Positions 1 to 8,798 are shown, counted from the stretch's first letter. The stretch: DNA of 64,000 nucleotides from Streptomyces sp. NBC_00704 (GCF_036226605.1 NZ_CP109000.1:248001-312000); one strand, 5' to 3'. The notes: generated from the sequence alone by a model not told the origin. Numbers and translations: made by a program.

Positions 1-36
1 TCGCTCGTCCGTTCGCTCGTCCACTCGCTCGTCCAA
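1..36. repeat. 12-bp tandem repeat, three units at window edge
   Basis: Three consecutive 12-bp units begin with TCGCTCGTCC and differ only in their last two bases (GT, AC, AA). The array may continue leftward outside the window. No function is visible. Confidence 0.7.
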
Positions 37-369
37 TCGTCGGCTGAGGGGCTGTGGCGCCGGTCGGGTCCGGCGCCGGATCGCGGGGCGCGGGGACCTG
101 TCCCGGCCTCGGTCATTCAGCCACCCGGCCGATCGGGGGCGCCAGCGGACCGGACCCCAGATCACGGGAATCGGCCCCCCTAACAGACCCCGGCCGGGGT
201 CCTGTCGGCTCCGGCGGGGCCCTAGCCTCGTCGCCGAACCCGGTGCTCAGCCGGATGTCCCGACGCTGATGCGATCCAGACGGTTCGGGCCCGGACGGGC
301 TCTTCCCGATTCGATCTCCGCTCGGACTGGCCACGCCGGCCAGCTCCCTCGACGCCCGGAAGGCGTGGC
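37..369. other. Non-coding stretch before the first gene
   Basis: No convincing gene lies here. The open frames present on both strands have arginine- and proline-rich, low-complexity translations typical of shadow frames in GC-rich DNA. The only clear signal is GGAAGG at 358-363, the ribosome binding site of the following gene. Confidence 0.5.
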
Positions 370-1026
370 ATGACGACACTGCAGAACGAGAAGGTCAGCG
401 CACTGCTCGACCGCCTCTACGAGGACGAGAAGGTCAAGGACGCGGACCCCATCCAGAAGCTGATCGCCGACGGGCGGCCGCCGGAGGAGATCGGCCACGA
501 GGCCCTCAACGAGATGTTCGAGGACGCCTACCTGCCGGTGCACCGGGACATCGGCAACCTGATGTACGTGCTGTGCCGGACGCGCAACGTGCGTACGGTG
601 GTGGAGTTCGGCACCTCGTTCGCGGTGTCGACGATCTACCTGGCTGCCGGTGTGAAGGACAACGGCGGCGGCAAGGTGATCGGCACCGAGGTGATGCCGT
701 CCAAGATCGAGGTCGCCGACCGCAACCTCGCGGAGGCCGGTCTCACCGAGTACGTCGAGATCCGCGAGGGCGACGCGCTGAAGACGCTGGCGGACCTCGA
801 GGGCCCGATCGACCTGCTGCTGCTGGACGCGTGGAAGGACGACAACCTCACCGTCCTGAAGATGCTGGAGCCGGTCCTGGCCCCGAACGCCCTGGTGCTG
901 GGCGACGACGTGAACCTCGCGCGCTGGCTGTGGCAGCCGTACCTGGAGCACGTCAACGGCCCCGAGTACGCCACCGTCGAACTGCCCATCGGTGACGGCC
1001 TGGTGCTGTCCACGCGTCTGTCCTGA
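370..1026 (+). CDS. Class I SAM-dependent O-methyltransferase
   Basis: This 218-residue protein looks like a cytosolic O-methyltransferase of the Rossmann type. The SAM-binding motif I is visible around residues 75-85 (VVEFGTSFAVST), followed by an acidic strand end (VIGTEV) and the segment IDLLLLDAWKDDN near residues 150-165, which in this fold holds the post-strand-4 acidic residues. Length matches the small catechol/caffeoyl-CoA-like O-methyltransferases, but the acceptor substrate cannot be read from the sequence. The start is supported by GGAAGG six bases before the ATG. It stands alone, with no co-directional neighbour close enough for an operon. Confidence 0.8.
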   Translation: MTTLQNEKVSALLDRLYEDEKVKDADPIQKLIADGRPPEEIGHEALNEMFEDAYLPVHRDIGNLMYVLCRTRNVRTVVEFGTSFAVSTIYLAAGVKDNGGGKVIGTEVMPSKIEVADRNLAEAGLTEYVEIREGDALKTLADLEGPIDLLLLDAWKDDNLTVLKMLEPVLAPNALVLGDDVNLARWLWQPYLEHVNGPEYATVELPIGDGLVLSTRLS

Positions 1027-1208
1027 AGGTCCTGAGCCGGTACGGGCCTGCCACCCGTGCCGCCAGTGCCGCTCGTTGATTCCCCGTCGGCACGCCGGTG
1101 ACGGCGGGGAGCCAACGGCGCCGAGGCTTCCCCCTGACCGGGGAACCCGGCCGATCGCGTCGGGGTGCACGGTCCGGGGACTCGTGGACGTCCGTGATGA
1201 GGCCGGCG

Positions 1209-1724
1209 TCAGCGGGCTTCCGCGGACGCGGGCCTCGTCGTCCGGACGTGCTCGGCGGCTTCGGCCTCGGCCGCGGTGTGGGGGGAGGCGAAGGTGAAGG
1301 CGCGGGGAGACGGCCCGTGCGCCCGCAGGTCCGCCAGGCGCTCCAACGCCTCGTCGACCGTGGGGAGATGACCGGGCGTGACCCACCAGAGCACCAGATG
1401 CGCCTCGACGTGCCGCTCGAACCATTCGCGGCGCCGCCGCATCGCCTCCAGGTGTCCGCTGCGGTAGGTGAAGTCCCACAGGGCTTCCTGGGTCTGCCAC
1501 ACCGTCAGGTTGACGATGACGTTCTCGCCCGCCGGACGCACGCCGGTGGCGTCGTTCGCGCCCTCTCCCGTGAACCGCCACACGAAGCCGGACGCCTGGT
1601 CGGCCGCGGCGTTGACCGGGTCGAGCATCTCGACGAACGGCGCGGTGCGCGGGTCGTCGAGCGGGTGGCGCAGCGTGGCGACGTTGAGTTGGGCGAGGTG
1701 GGCGGCATGCGTGGATGCGGTCAT
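1209..1724 (-). CDS. DUF3291 domain protein
   Basis: The 171-residue product has the DUF3291 pattern: an N-terminal HLAQLNVATLRHPLDDP segment, a central WRFTGEG, and IVNLTVWQTQEALWDFTYRSGH followed by a WFERH stretch. The family has an antibiotic-monooxygenase-like (dimeric alpha/beta barrel) character, but no enzymatic activity is established. The gene starts 32 bases after the stop of the cysteine-rich regulator upstream on the same strand, so the two are probably cotranscribed and it may act in the process that regulator controls. The C-terminal 30 residues are alanine/glutamate rich and probably disordered. Confidence 0.8.
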   Translation of the reverse strand: MTASTHAAHLAQLNVATLRHPLDDPRTAPFVEMLDPVNAAADQASGFVWRFTGEGANDATGVRPAGENVIVNLTVWQTQEALWDFTYRSGHLEAMRRRREWFERHVEAHLVLWWVTPGHLPTVDEALERLADLRAHGPSPRAFTFASPHTAAEAEAAEHVRTTRPASAEAR

Positions 1725-1756
1725 GACGTCATCCCAGCATGGCCGCCTTTTCTATG

Positions 1757-2503
1757 TCAATCGATATCGCTTTTAGAAGCCTCGATCACCACGCAGCACT
1801 CGCCCGGCCTGGCGTCCATACGGGCCCGGACTGCTCCGTCCGTGCCGAGCAGCCCTTCCAGCAGCGCGAGATTCATGCCGCAGACCAGGGGCGGGAAGCG
1901 TTCGGCGACGGCGTGGAAGGGGCAGTTGCGCATGCGGACGACCCGCTCGGCCGCTTCCGACGGCCGCGGCCCCTCGCCGGCCTCGCCCTCTCCGTGGCCC
2001 TCGCAGCCCTCTTGGGCCCTGATGTTCGGGGCGTCGGCAGCTTCCAGGTGCGGTTCGTAGCCGCGAGCGGCCAGCAGTTCCAGGGCGTCTTCGAGACCGT
2101 CGCACGGCGCGGCCGAGCCCCGCAGCGACTCGCCGCGGCGGCGTGCGGCCGCCCGCAGTCCGTCGTCCAGCCCGGCCTGCTCGGCGGCCTCGGCCAGCAG
2201 TTCGGCGGCGGTGCGGTAGTCGCGGGCGGGCAGCGACACCGTCCGCTCGCGCCGCGACCGCGTGTACACCTTGGCCGGACGGCCCGCCCCCGGACCCGAG
2301 CGGCCCGTCAGGCGGCGGCTGCCGCTCTCCAGCAGTCCCGCCTCCGTCAGCCTGTCGAGATGGTGTGCGGCGAGCGTGCGCGCGATGCCGGTCGCCTCGG
2401 CGGCCTCGTTGCGGCCGACCTCGCGGCCCTGCCCCGACACGTACTCGTACAGGCGACGCCGGACCGGATCCTGCAACGCCGCGATCGCTTCGATGTCCTC
2501 CAC
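1757..2503 (-). CDS. Winged-helix regulator with cysteine-rich sensor domain (ArsR/SufR-like)
   Basis: Residues 1-85 form a winged helix-turn-helix (DPVRRRLYEYV, then TGIARTLAAHHLDRLTEAGLL and a basic wing). The C-terminal half holds cysteines in the arrangement C-PFHAVAERFPPLV-C-GM and a later ECCVVIEA, plus one more near residue 165. This pattern resembles SufR-like regulators, in which cysteines bind an iron-sulfur cluster; cluster binding here is inference. The start is GTG. A TAGAAT hexamer lies exactly six bases before it and no ribosome binding site is present, so the transcript is probably leaderless. The DUF3291 gene follows in the same unit. Confidence 0.8.
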   Translation of the reverse strand: MEDIEAIAALQDPVRRRLYEYVSGQGREVGRNEAAEATGIARTLAAHHLDRLTEAGLLESGSRRLTGRSGPGAGRPAKVYTRSRRERTVSLPARDYRTAAELLAEAAEQAGLDDGLRAAARRRGESLRGSAAPCDGLEDALELLAARGYEPHLEAADAPNIRAQEGCEGHGEGEAGEGPRPSEAAERVVRMRNCPFHAVAERFPPLVCGMNLALLEGLLGTDGAVRARMDARPGECCVVIEASKSDID

Positions 2504-2540
2504 TCGCCCATTCTATGAACAACACCGGTCGGAGATAGAA
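2504..2540 (-). promoter_or_regulatory. Leaderless promoter and possible operator of the cysteine-rich regulator
   Basis: On the minus strand TAGAAT (2510-2515) lies six bases before the GTG start, the distance expected when transcription begins at the start codon. TTCTAT (2511-2516) and ATAGAA (2535-2540) form a 6-bp inverted repeat 18 bases apart that overlaps this -10 box and could be an autoregulatory operator. Confidence 0.45.
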
Positions 2541-2618
2541 GGCCGACTACGCACGCGAGCCGGGACGCACGCGACGCCGGGAGCGCGCGGCCGGACTCCC
2601 GGCGTCCGGGATTCGACG

Positions 2619-2689
2619 CCCGACGCCCGGGGCTCGGCTCCCGGTCTTCGACGCCCGACACGCAGGGCTCGGCTCCCCGTCTTCGACGG
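2619..2689. repeat. 35-bp imperfect tandem duplication in a divergent intergenic region
   Basis: Two imperfect 35-bp units sharing GGGCTCGGCTCC (at 2630 and 2665) and a following GTCTTCGACG lie between the divergent regulator and phosphatase genes; a decayed third unit follows. The rest of the 322-base region 2504-2825 shows only the minus-strand promoter and the GGAGG (2813-2817) of the next gene. Confidence 0.55.
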
Positions 2690-2825
2690 CCGGCGCGCGG
2701 GGTTCGGCGCTCGGCACCCGAAGGCGGCGTCGCCGGAGCGCAGTGGCGCTCGGGCCGATCTAGGCTGGAAACAGTGCGGGAAACCGGCCTCGGCGGACGT
2801 GGCCGTCCGGACGGAGGCGTGGTGC

Positions 2826-5291
2826 GTGGAGATGGCAGCCGAGCGGGACGTGCCCACTGCCGTCGTCGTGGTGGACCCGGACGGCTTGGTGAGCGGCTGG
2901 AGCGAGGAGGCCCGGCTGCTGCTCGGCTGGACGGCGCACGACACGGTCGGCCGCCCCCTGGCCGACCTCACGGTCGATCCTCCGCCGTCCGGCTTCCCCG
3001 GCGGCTACGGCGCCGGCTCCGACGCCTCCGGGGTCGTCGCCCTGCGTCACCTGGACGGTTCCCGGGTGGAGGTCCTGGTGACGGCCCACCCGTTGACCGG
3101 CTCCGACGGGGCGCTCGGCCACGCGGTGACCGTCCAGCGCTGGGGGCGTCGCCCGGTGATCGCCGATCTGGCCTTCGAGCAGTGCCCCTTCGCTCTGGGC
3201 GTCTACGACCCTGACCTGCGATTCCTCTGGATCAACGCGTCCTCGGGCCGGGTGATCGCGCACTCCGAGGAGCAGTTGCTCGGCAAGAGGTATCGCGAGG
3301 TGCTTCCCGAGGTGGACCGCACGCTGTTTCCGGAGCGGGACGACAAGCCGTACACCGACAAGCTGTCCGAAGTGGCGCGGACGGGCGAGCCCGCGCGCCT
3401 CATGACCGTGTTCCGGCCTCGCGGCAGCAACTACGCCACCGCCTGGGCCACCAGCATCTGGCCCGTGCGGGATGCCGAGGGCCGCGTCCGCGCCGTCGCC
3501 AACTGGGGCTTCGACATGAGCGCCGAGTACTGGGCTCGGCAGCGCCTGCTCATCCTGAACGAGGCCGGCGGCGGCATCGGCCGCACGCTCGACGTGATCG
3601 ACACTGCCCGGGAGCTGGCCGCGACCTCGGTGCCGAGGTTCGTCGACCACGTCGGCGTGGATCTCTTCGACGAGGTGATGCGCGGCGAGGAACCGCCCTC
3701 CGTGTCCGCGTTCGCCCCGGGCGAAGCGATCGGGCTCAGCCGCGCCGCCCAGGCGAGCGTGGGGGACGACACCGGCCCGCCTCCCGGTCCCACGGCGCGG
3801 GTCACGCACCCGGCCGGTTCCGTCGCCGCCCGCTGCGTGATCACCGGCAGGTCTGCGGTCGAGCTCGCCGCCGAGCCGGGCGAGGGCGGCGAGTGGGCCT
3901 TCGGCCCCGGGCTCGCGGCCGATCCCGCCCACTGGCCGCCGGGCAATCCGGTGATCGACGAGTCCCTCGCCGCGGAAGGGCTGACCGGCCGGATCACCGT
4001 GCCGCTCCGGGCGCGCGGCGCGCTGCTCGGCGTCGTCACGTTCTCCCGCAGCCGACGGCCCGAGGCGTTCACCGCCGACGATCTGATCCTCGCCGAGGAG
4101 CTGACCGCCAAGGCGGCCGTCGCCATCGACAACGCGCGGCGGTACTCGCACGAGCGCACGACCGCGCTCACCCTGCAACGCAGCCTGCTGCCGCAGGGGT
4201 TGCCGAACCAGGAGGCCGTCGACGTGGCGTTCCGCTACCTGCCCGGCGGGGCCGGGGCGGAAGTGGGCGGCGACTGGTTCGACGTCATTCCGCTGTCCGG
4301 CGCACGCGTGGCTCTGGTCGTCGGCGATGTCGTCGGGCACGGTCTGCACGCCTCGGCCGGCATGGGCCGGCTGCGCACGGCGGTGCGCACCCTCGCCGAC
4401 GTCGACCTGCCGCCGGACGAGCTGCTGACGCATCTGGACGACCTGGTCCTCCACCTCGGCGGCGACCTGCGGCCCGACGGCCACTTCCAGCCGACCGGCG
4501 AGTCCGGCGCCACCTGCCTGTACGCCGTCTACGACCCCGTCTCCCGCCGGCTCACCGTGGCGAGCGCCGGGCATCCGCTCCCCCTGGTCATCGCCCCGGA
4601 CGGCACCGCCACCCCGGTACCGGTCCATCCGGGACCGCCGCTCGGCATCGGCGGGCTGCCGTTCGAGTCGGCCGAGCTGGAACTGCCCGAGGGCAGCCTC
4701 CTCGCCCTCTACACCGACGGGCTGCTGGAGAGCCGTGAGCGCGACGTCGACGAGCGCGTCGCCGAACTGCGGCGCGTCCTGGACCACTCGGCCACCTCGC
4801 TGGAGGCCCTGTGCGACACGGTGATCGACGTCATGCTTCCCGAGCGCCGCACCGACGACGCGGCCCTGCTGCTCGCGCGCACCCACGCGCTGGCTCGTCA
4901 CCACGTCGCCGACTGGGAGGTGTCGCCGGACCCCGGACAGGTGCCGCTCGCCCGGAAGTTCGCCGTCGAGCAGGTGGACGCCTGGGGTCTGGAGGAGGCG
5001 GCGTTCGTCACCGAACTGGTCGTCAGCGAGCTGGTCACCAACGCCATCCGCTACGGCGAGCCGCCGATCAGGCTGCGGCTGATTCGCGACAGTTCCCTGA
5101 TCTGCGAGGTCTCCGACTCCAGCAGCACCGCCCCGCACCTGCGCCGGGCCCGCGCCTTCGACGAGGGGGGCCGGGGCCTGCTGCTCGTCGCGCAGCTCAC
5201 CCAGGGATGGGGCGCCCGGCACACCGCCGACGGCAAGACCATCTGGTGCGCGCAGGCCCTCCCCCAGGGCCGGGACGCCACTGACGGGTGA
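2826..5291 (+). CDS. PAS-PAS-GAF-PP2C(SpoIIE)-HATPase signalling protein
   Basis: The 821-residue product combines two PAS-like sensors (about residues 8-105 and 115-235), a GAF domain (250-440), a SpoIIE/RsbU-type PP2C phosphatase (460-680) and an RsbW-like ATPase domain (695-815). Metal-binding phosphatase motifs are GGDWFD near residue 480 and GDVVGHG. The ATPase N-box ELVTNAIRYG (near 735) and the GGRGLLLV loop are intact. Such proteins switch anti-sigma factor partners by dephosphorylating antagonists; the target here is unknown. I place the start at GTG 2826 because GGAGG sits eight bases before it; ATG 2832 is the alternative. The frame stays open farther upstream, but that part is low-complexity and overlaps the divergent gene. 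Confidence 0.88.
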   Translation: MEMAAERDVPTAVVVVDPDGLVSGWSEEARLLLGWTAHDTVGRPLADLTVDPPPSGFPGGYGAGSDASGVVALRHLDGSRVEVLVTAHPLTGSDGALGHAVTVQRWGRRPVIADLAFEQCPFALGVYDPDLRFLWINASSGRVIAHSEEQLLGKRYREVLPEVDRTLFPERDDKPYTDKLSEVARTGEPARLMTVFRPRGSNYATAWATSIWPVRDAEGRVRAVANWGFDMSAEYWARQRLLILNEAGGGIGRTLDVIDTARELAATSVPRFVDHVGVDLFDEVMRGEEPPSVSAFAPGEAIGLSRAAQASVGDDTGPPPGPTARVTHPAGSVAARCVITGRSAVELAAEPGEGGEWAFGPGLAADPAHWPPGNPVIDESLAAEGLTGRITVPLRARGALLGVVTFSRSRRPEAFTADDLILAEELTAKAAVAIDNARRYSHERTTALTLQRSLLPQGLPNQEAVDVAFRYLPGGAGAEVGGDWFDVIPLSGARVALVVGDVVGHGLHASAGMGRLRTAVRTLADVDLPPDELLTHLDDLVLHLGGDLRPDGHFQPTGESGATCLYAVYDPVSRRLTVASAGHPLPLVIAPDGTATPVPVHPGPPLGIGGLPFESAELELPEGSLLALYTDGLLESRERDVDERVAELRRVLDHSATSLEALCDTVIDVMLPERRTDDAALLLARTHALARHHVADWEVSPDPGQVPLARKFAVEQVDAWGLEEAAFVTELVVSELVTNAIRYGEPPIRLRLIRDSSLICEVSDSSSTAPHLRRARAFDEGGRGLLLVAQLTQGWGARHTADGKTIWCAQALPQGRDATDG

Positions 5292-5421
5292 GCGGAGGGC
5301 GGCAGGCGCCGGCGGGCCCGTTCGGCAGGGCTGTCACCCGAACGGCCCCCGCCCGGTCGGCGCAGGTCGCCCGGACGGGGTCTCCTGGGAGGAGAACGGC
5401 ATCCCGCCAAGGAGGCCAGTC

Positions 5422-5616
5422 ATGTACGAGATGCGTCCGGGACCCGACCAGCCAGGCACCGCCGTGGTCTGGCACGTCACCGCCAAGCAGGCAGCCATCG
5501 CCCTGTGCGGGCAGAAGCTCGCCGACCGTGCGGACACCGCGGAGGATGAGCAGGCACGTCACTGTCCCCCGTGCATGGCTTCCTTCGCCCAGCTCGTCAC
5601 GGCCAAGGCGGTCTGA
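5422..5616 (+). CDS. Small cysteine/histidine protein, possible zinc-binding
   Basis: This 64-residue protein contains WHVT near residue 17, ALCG near residue 29 and HCPPCM near residue 49. The H..C..CxxC spacing is what a small zinc ribbon would show, and similar short proteins occur across Streptomyces, but no role is known. The ATG follows AAGGAGG with a good spacer, and codon use matches the genome, so the gene is probably real. It follows the phosphatase gene after 130 bases and could be transcribed with it. Confidence 0.6.
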   Translation: MYEMRPGPDQPGTAVVWHVTAKQAAIALCGQKLADRADTAEDEQARHCPPCMASFAQLVTAKAV

Positions 5617-5771
5617 GCCCGCCCCACCCGTGCACCCGCCGTCCGACGCCGCCCACCGCCTCGACGACGGACAGGCGGACGCCTCACCGGCCCCCGCCGG
5701 ATGCCCCACCCTCGCCCGCCTGACGATCGGTCGTGACGATCCGTCGGACGGGAACGCGGACCGGGCCAGTT

Positions 5772-6338
5772 CTACGACTCGGACTCGGACCCGGTCGCGG
5801 ACACGGAGGCGGACGGGGGCCTGGGCGCCGGCGCGGGTCTCGCTCCCGGACCCGGGGTCGCCACGACCTGGCCCGGCGCGGTGATCTCGTGCCCGGAGGT
5901 GCAGGTCACCGCCGTGCGGACCGGGCTGCCGCACTCCTGGTGGAGCAGGGAGGTCGTGGCGGCGCCGTCCGGGACGATCCAGCGCTCGGCCCAGTCGTTG
6001 AGGGCGATCAGGACGGGCAGCAGACTGCGCCCCTTGTCGGTGAGCCGGTACTCGTCCCGTCCGCGCGCGCCGGGTGCCCGGTAGCGGGTCTTCTCCAGGA
6101 TGCCGTCGGCGACGAGGTCCCGCAGGCGGGCGGACAGCACGCTCGGGCTGATGCCGCAGTGGCGCTCGAAGTCGTCGAAGCGGCGGGTGCCGTAGAAGGC
6201 CTCCCGGATGATCACACCGGTGGTCCGCGGGCTGAGGGAGCGCAGGGCGAGGTTGATCGAGTCGGGCTCGATGTCCCACGCGTCCCGCTGCCACCGCTGC
6301 GGATGGCCTGCCGTCGCTGCTTCGGCTTCGTCGCTCAC
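5772..6338 (-). CDS. HxlR-family winged-helix transcriptional regulator
   Basis: The 188-residue product has the HxlR core: INLALRSLSPRTTGVIIREAFYGTRRFDDFERHCGISPSVLSARL is followed by a wing and a dimer helix (LTDKGRSLLPVLIALNDWAERW). After about residue 125 it carries an unusual tail with a CGSPVRTAVTCTSGHE segment and a proline/alanine/serine-rich, probably disordered end. The GTG start is chosen because GGAGAGGG stands just before it and the HxlR core begins soon after; upstream in-frame codons give only low-complexity residues. No adjacent quinone reductase, a common HxlR target, is visible. Confidence 0.82.
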   Translation of the reverse strand: MSDEAEAATAGHPQRWQRDAWDIEPDSINLALRSLSPRTTGVIIREAFYGTRRFDDFERHCGISPSVLSARLRDLVADGILEKTRYRAPGARGRDEYRLTDKGRSLLPVLIALNDWAERWIVPDGAATTSLLHQECGSPVRTAVTCTSGHEITAPGQVVATPGPGARPAPAPRPPSASVSATGSESES

Positions 6339-6567
6339 GTGTCCCTCTCCGGTGCGTTGCCCGAGTCTATCCGCCGCCTTCCGTCTGGTTACGGTTTCCC
6401 GAAGCCAGGCGGAATGGGTGCACAGGCACACCGTGCGGTATCCGGTGCAACACGAGGAGCGCGCTGTTACGGGACGACCCGCCCGTCCACCGCCGACGTC
6501 GCCTCGCCGAAGGGCCTGACAGGATGTGCGATCAGGAGTCAGGACGGCCGGGAGGGGGCGCGGCGTG

Positions 6568-6798
6568 ATGAGTGCTGTGGAGATGACGCGCGCGGACGCG
6601 GTCGCGCTCGTGCGGCGGATCATGCGAGGGGAATACGCCTCGGACGGCGAGGCGGCCGACTGGCTGGACAGGCCCGACAGGGGTCTGGCGTGCCCGTCCG
6701 GTCATGTCGCCGACTTGGTCTTCTGGCCTCCGGAGGGCGAACTGTCCGCCGGTGAGGTGGTCGATCAGGCCCTCGCGTATCGGCCGATCGCCCGGTGA
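6568..6798 (+). CDS. Small e9imm-like protein
   Basis: This 76-residue protein reads MSAVEMTRADAVALVRRIM at its start and later has RGLACPSGHVADLVFWPPEGEL and DQALAYRPIA. It resembles the short Streptomyces proteins annotated as e9imm peptide, a name taken from weak likeness to colicin E9 immunity proteins. No nuclease toxin lies beside it, so an immunity role is unsupported. GGAGGGGG at 6551-6558 supports a start at GTG 6565 or ATG 6568; a second ATG lies five codons in. Confidence 0.65.
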   Translation: MSAVEMTRADAVALVRRIMRGEYASDGEAADWLDRPDRGLACPSGHVADLVFWPPEGELSAGEVVDQALAYRPIAR

Positions 6799-6826
6799 CC
6801 GGGACGCGGGGCCGCGGCCGGTCGGT

Positions 6827-7432
6827 CTAATAACTGTCGTAGCTCGGTTCACCGTTGGTCCGGTACACGCCGACGACGGTGCCGCCCTTCGTCGTGGAGA
6901 CGCTGACCGGCTCCAGCGCCGTGGGGATCGCCCCGTCGGCGAACAGCCGCTTGCCGGTGCCGATGATCACCGGGTGGATGGTGATCCGGAACTCGTCGAC
7001 GAGACCGTTGCGCATGAGGGTCTGGGCGAGGTCGCCGCTGCCGACGACGTTGACGTCGCCCCCGTCGGACGCCTTGAGCCTGCGGACCGCTTCGACGACG
7101 TCGCCCTCGAGCAGTGTGGAGTTCTCCCATTCGACGGACGTCAGGGTCCGGGACGCCACGTACTTGTCCATGCCGTTCATCCGCGCGGTGAACGGGTTGC
7201 CCGGGTCGGCGGTCGGCCAGTAGGACGCGAAGATCTCGTACGTCTTGCGTCCGAGCAGCATCGCGTCGGACTGCTCGTACCAGCCGGCGATGGCCGCGCC
7301 GACCTCGTCGTCGTCCACCGGCTTCTGCCAGCCCCCGTGCGTGAAGCCGCTCTCGGGGTCCTCGTCGGGACCGCCGGGGGCCTGCATGACGCCGTCCAGC
7401 GTCAGGAACGTGCAAACGATGATCTTGCGCAT
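6827..7432 (-). CDS. Dihydrofolate-reductase-like (RibD C-terminal domain) protein
   Basis: The 201-residue product has the RibD C-terminal/DHFR fold: MRKIIVCTFLTLDGVMQAP at the start, a central AMLLGRKTYEIFASYWP, NVVGSGDLAQTLMRNGLVDEF and IGTGKRLF near the end. These match the YwjB/YyaP-like group of putative NADPH-dependent reductases. The physiological substrate is unknown, and it is unlikely to be the housekeeping DHFR or RibD. AAAGGAG stands before the ATG. It is a single gene, converging on the small e9imm-like gene 28 bases away. Confidence 0.85.
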   Translation of the reverse strand: MRKIIVCTFLTLDGVMQAPGGPDEDPESGFTHGGWQKPVDDDEVGAAIAGWYEQSDAMLLGRKTYEIFASYWPTADPGNPFTARMNGMDKYVASRTLTSVEWENSTLLEGDVVEAVRRLKASDGGDVNVVGSGDLAQTLMRNGLVDEFRITIHPVIIGTGKRLFADGAIPTALEPVSVSTTKGGTVVGVYRTNGEPSYDSY

Positions 7433-7695
7433 GGTGCGCTCCTTTCGTCACCAGGTAGACCACGCGGTCGCCGGAAACTCATCGGCGCGCTTCCTGCCGT
7501 GCACGGCCGCGCCGCGCCCGGCCGCCGGATCCTGGGCTCGCCCCTTATGGTCCGGGCCCGGCGCGGCGCCCGCGAACCGCGCAGGCCCGTCGGAGTGGCG
7601 GGCCGGCGGGGTGGTGCGTCGCCGGCGTCCTGGCCGTGTGTTCCCCGTGGGCCGCAGCGTTCGGCGGCTCCGGCGGCCGCCGGTAGGCTGCGCTC

Positions 7696-8229
7696 GTGCG
7701 CACGGTCGAGGTTCTGCTGGACGAGACGGCGGACGCGGCTGTCCGGGAAGCCTGGCGGCGGCTCGCGGAAGCGGGTCTGCCCAGCCAGGCGCGCCACCGC
7801 TCCCCCACCAACAGTCCGCATCTCACCCTGGCCGCGTGCCGGGAGCTGACCGCCCCGATCCGCTGGGAACTCGCGGACGTGGCCGCCTCGTTGCCGCTGG
7901 CGGTGCGGTTCACCGGGGCGGTCAGATTCGAGCGGCCCACCTCGGTCCTGGCCTGGGCGCTGGACCTGGACGCCCCGCTGGCGGCCCTGCACCGCCGCGT
8001 GTGGGAGGCGGTCACCTCGGACGGCGGGCCGCAGACCCTCAACCCCTTCCACGAGCCGGGGCGCTGGAGCCCGCACGTCACGCTCGGCCGGACCCGGCGG
8101 GCGGGAGCCTTCGCCGACCGGCGGATCCCGGGGCTGCTGCCCGCGCCGCCCCTGTCGGTCCGGCTCATCACCTTGCGCAGCTACGACACCGAGACGGGCG
8201 CCCTGGAAGTCCTCCGGCCCCGTCCCTGA
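7696..8229 (+). CDS. 2'-5' RNA ligase-like 2H phosphoesterase
   Basis: Two HxT motifs, HLTL at residue 42 and HVTL at residue 127, give the paired catalytic histidines of the 2H phosphoesterase superfamily, and the 177-residue length fits LigT/ThpR-like proteins. Family members act on 2',5' or cyclic phosphodiester bonds of RNA or nucleotides; the bacterial substrate is usually unknown. The GTG start has no ribosome binding site, but TAGGCT lies six bases before it, so the message is probably leaderless. Confidence 0.82.
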   Translation: MRTVEVLLDETADAAVREAWRRLAEAGLPSQARHRSPTNSPHLTLAACRELTAPIRWELADVAASLPLAVRFTGAVRFERPTSVLAWALDLDAPLAALHRRVWEAVTSDGGPQTLNPFHEPGRWSPHVTLGRTRRAGAFADRRIPGLLPAPPLSVRLITLRSYDTETGALEVLRPRP

Positions 8230-8316
8230 GCCGCCGGCCGACGGCGGTCTCACGTCGGCAGCCGCGGTCGCGGCCGCACCGCGCGCGGGCCGATTCTCCG
8301 GAGGGACAATGCTCGC

Positions 8317-8637
8317 GTGGAGGCAGACCGGGCACCGGAGAAGACCTCCGACGGCCACTTCGTCGTCATCGAGGGACGGAAATGGCGGGCGACCGATCCG
8401 GCCGTCCCCGAGGAGATCGCCGCCCGTCGTCGGCGTCACCTCATGTCCGCCCGTCGCGCGGTCCGCACGGCGACGACGGGCAAGGACGCACGGGCCGAGC
8501 GGGAAGCGCGCGCCCGCGTGCAGCGGGCGAAGGTCGCGCTGGGGGAACGGGGCGCCGCCTGGTGGGAGCAGACCGACGACGACCGCCGCCGGCGCTGGGA
8601 GGAGGGGCTTGCGGGACTCGACGCGGACGCGGAGTGA
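8317..8637 (+). CDS. Conserved hypothetical protein (actinobacterial)
   Basis: This 106-residue hydrophilic protein begins with DGHFVVIEGRKWRATDPAVPEE-like residues, followed by a long basic/alanine helix and RVQRAKVALGERGAAWWEQ. The pattern recurs in actinobacterial proteins, some mislabelled as biopolymer transporter Tol. It has no membrane segment and no catalytic motif. The middle third is strongly helical and highly charged, which could suit nucleic-acid or protein contact. The GTG start is preceded by GGAGGG at a rather long distance (about 13 bases). Confidence 0.65.
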   Translation: MEADRAPEKTSDGHFVVIEGRKWRATDPAVPEEIAARRRRHLMSARRAVRTATTGKDARAEREARARVQRAKVALGERGAAWWEQTDDDRRRRWEEGLAGLDADAE

Positions 8638-8798
8638 GGGGGCGGGAGGCGGGCGGTACCCGTGGGGCTTATGGGGCCGCCGAGGCGTCGCACAGGCCCG
8701 CGGCCGGCGGGCCTGCGGCGGTGATCGATCGGGGTCCGGGGCGCGGGGAGCGCGGACGGACCCGTGACTAAGCGGGGCCGGGATGCTAGAAAGGCCGG

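Noticed and set aside
2262..2825. Extended N-terminus of the first phosphatase
   Set aside because: The frame stays open to 2262 but overlaps the divergent regulator gene, and the residues are Arg/Pro-rich repeats with no family character.
2760..5222. Very long open frame antisense to the first phosphatase gene
   Set aside because: It is a shadow of the real gene: translation is low-complexity R/G/A/V with no domain, whereas the sense frame has complete PAS, GAF, PP2C and ATPase motifs. The same applies to long antisense frames opposite 8799-11480, 14682-18030, 18349-20622, 48581-50575, 54575-57187 and 60186-62960.
6568..6798. Colicin immunity gene of a toxin-immunity pair
   Set aside because: Only the family nickname suggests immunity. 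No nuclease or secreted toxin gene adjoins it.
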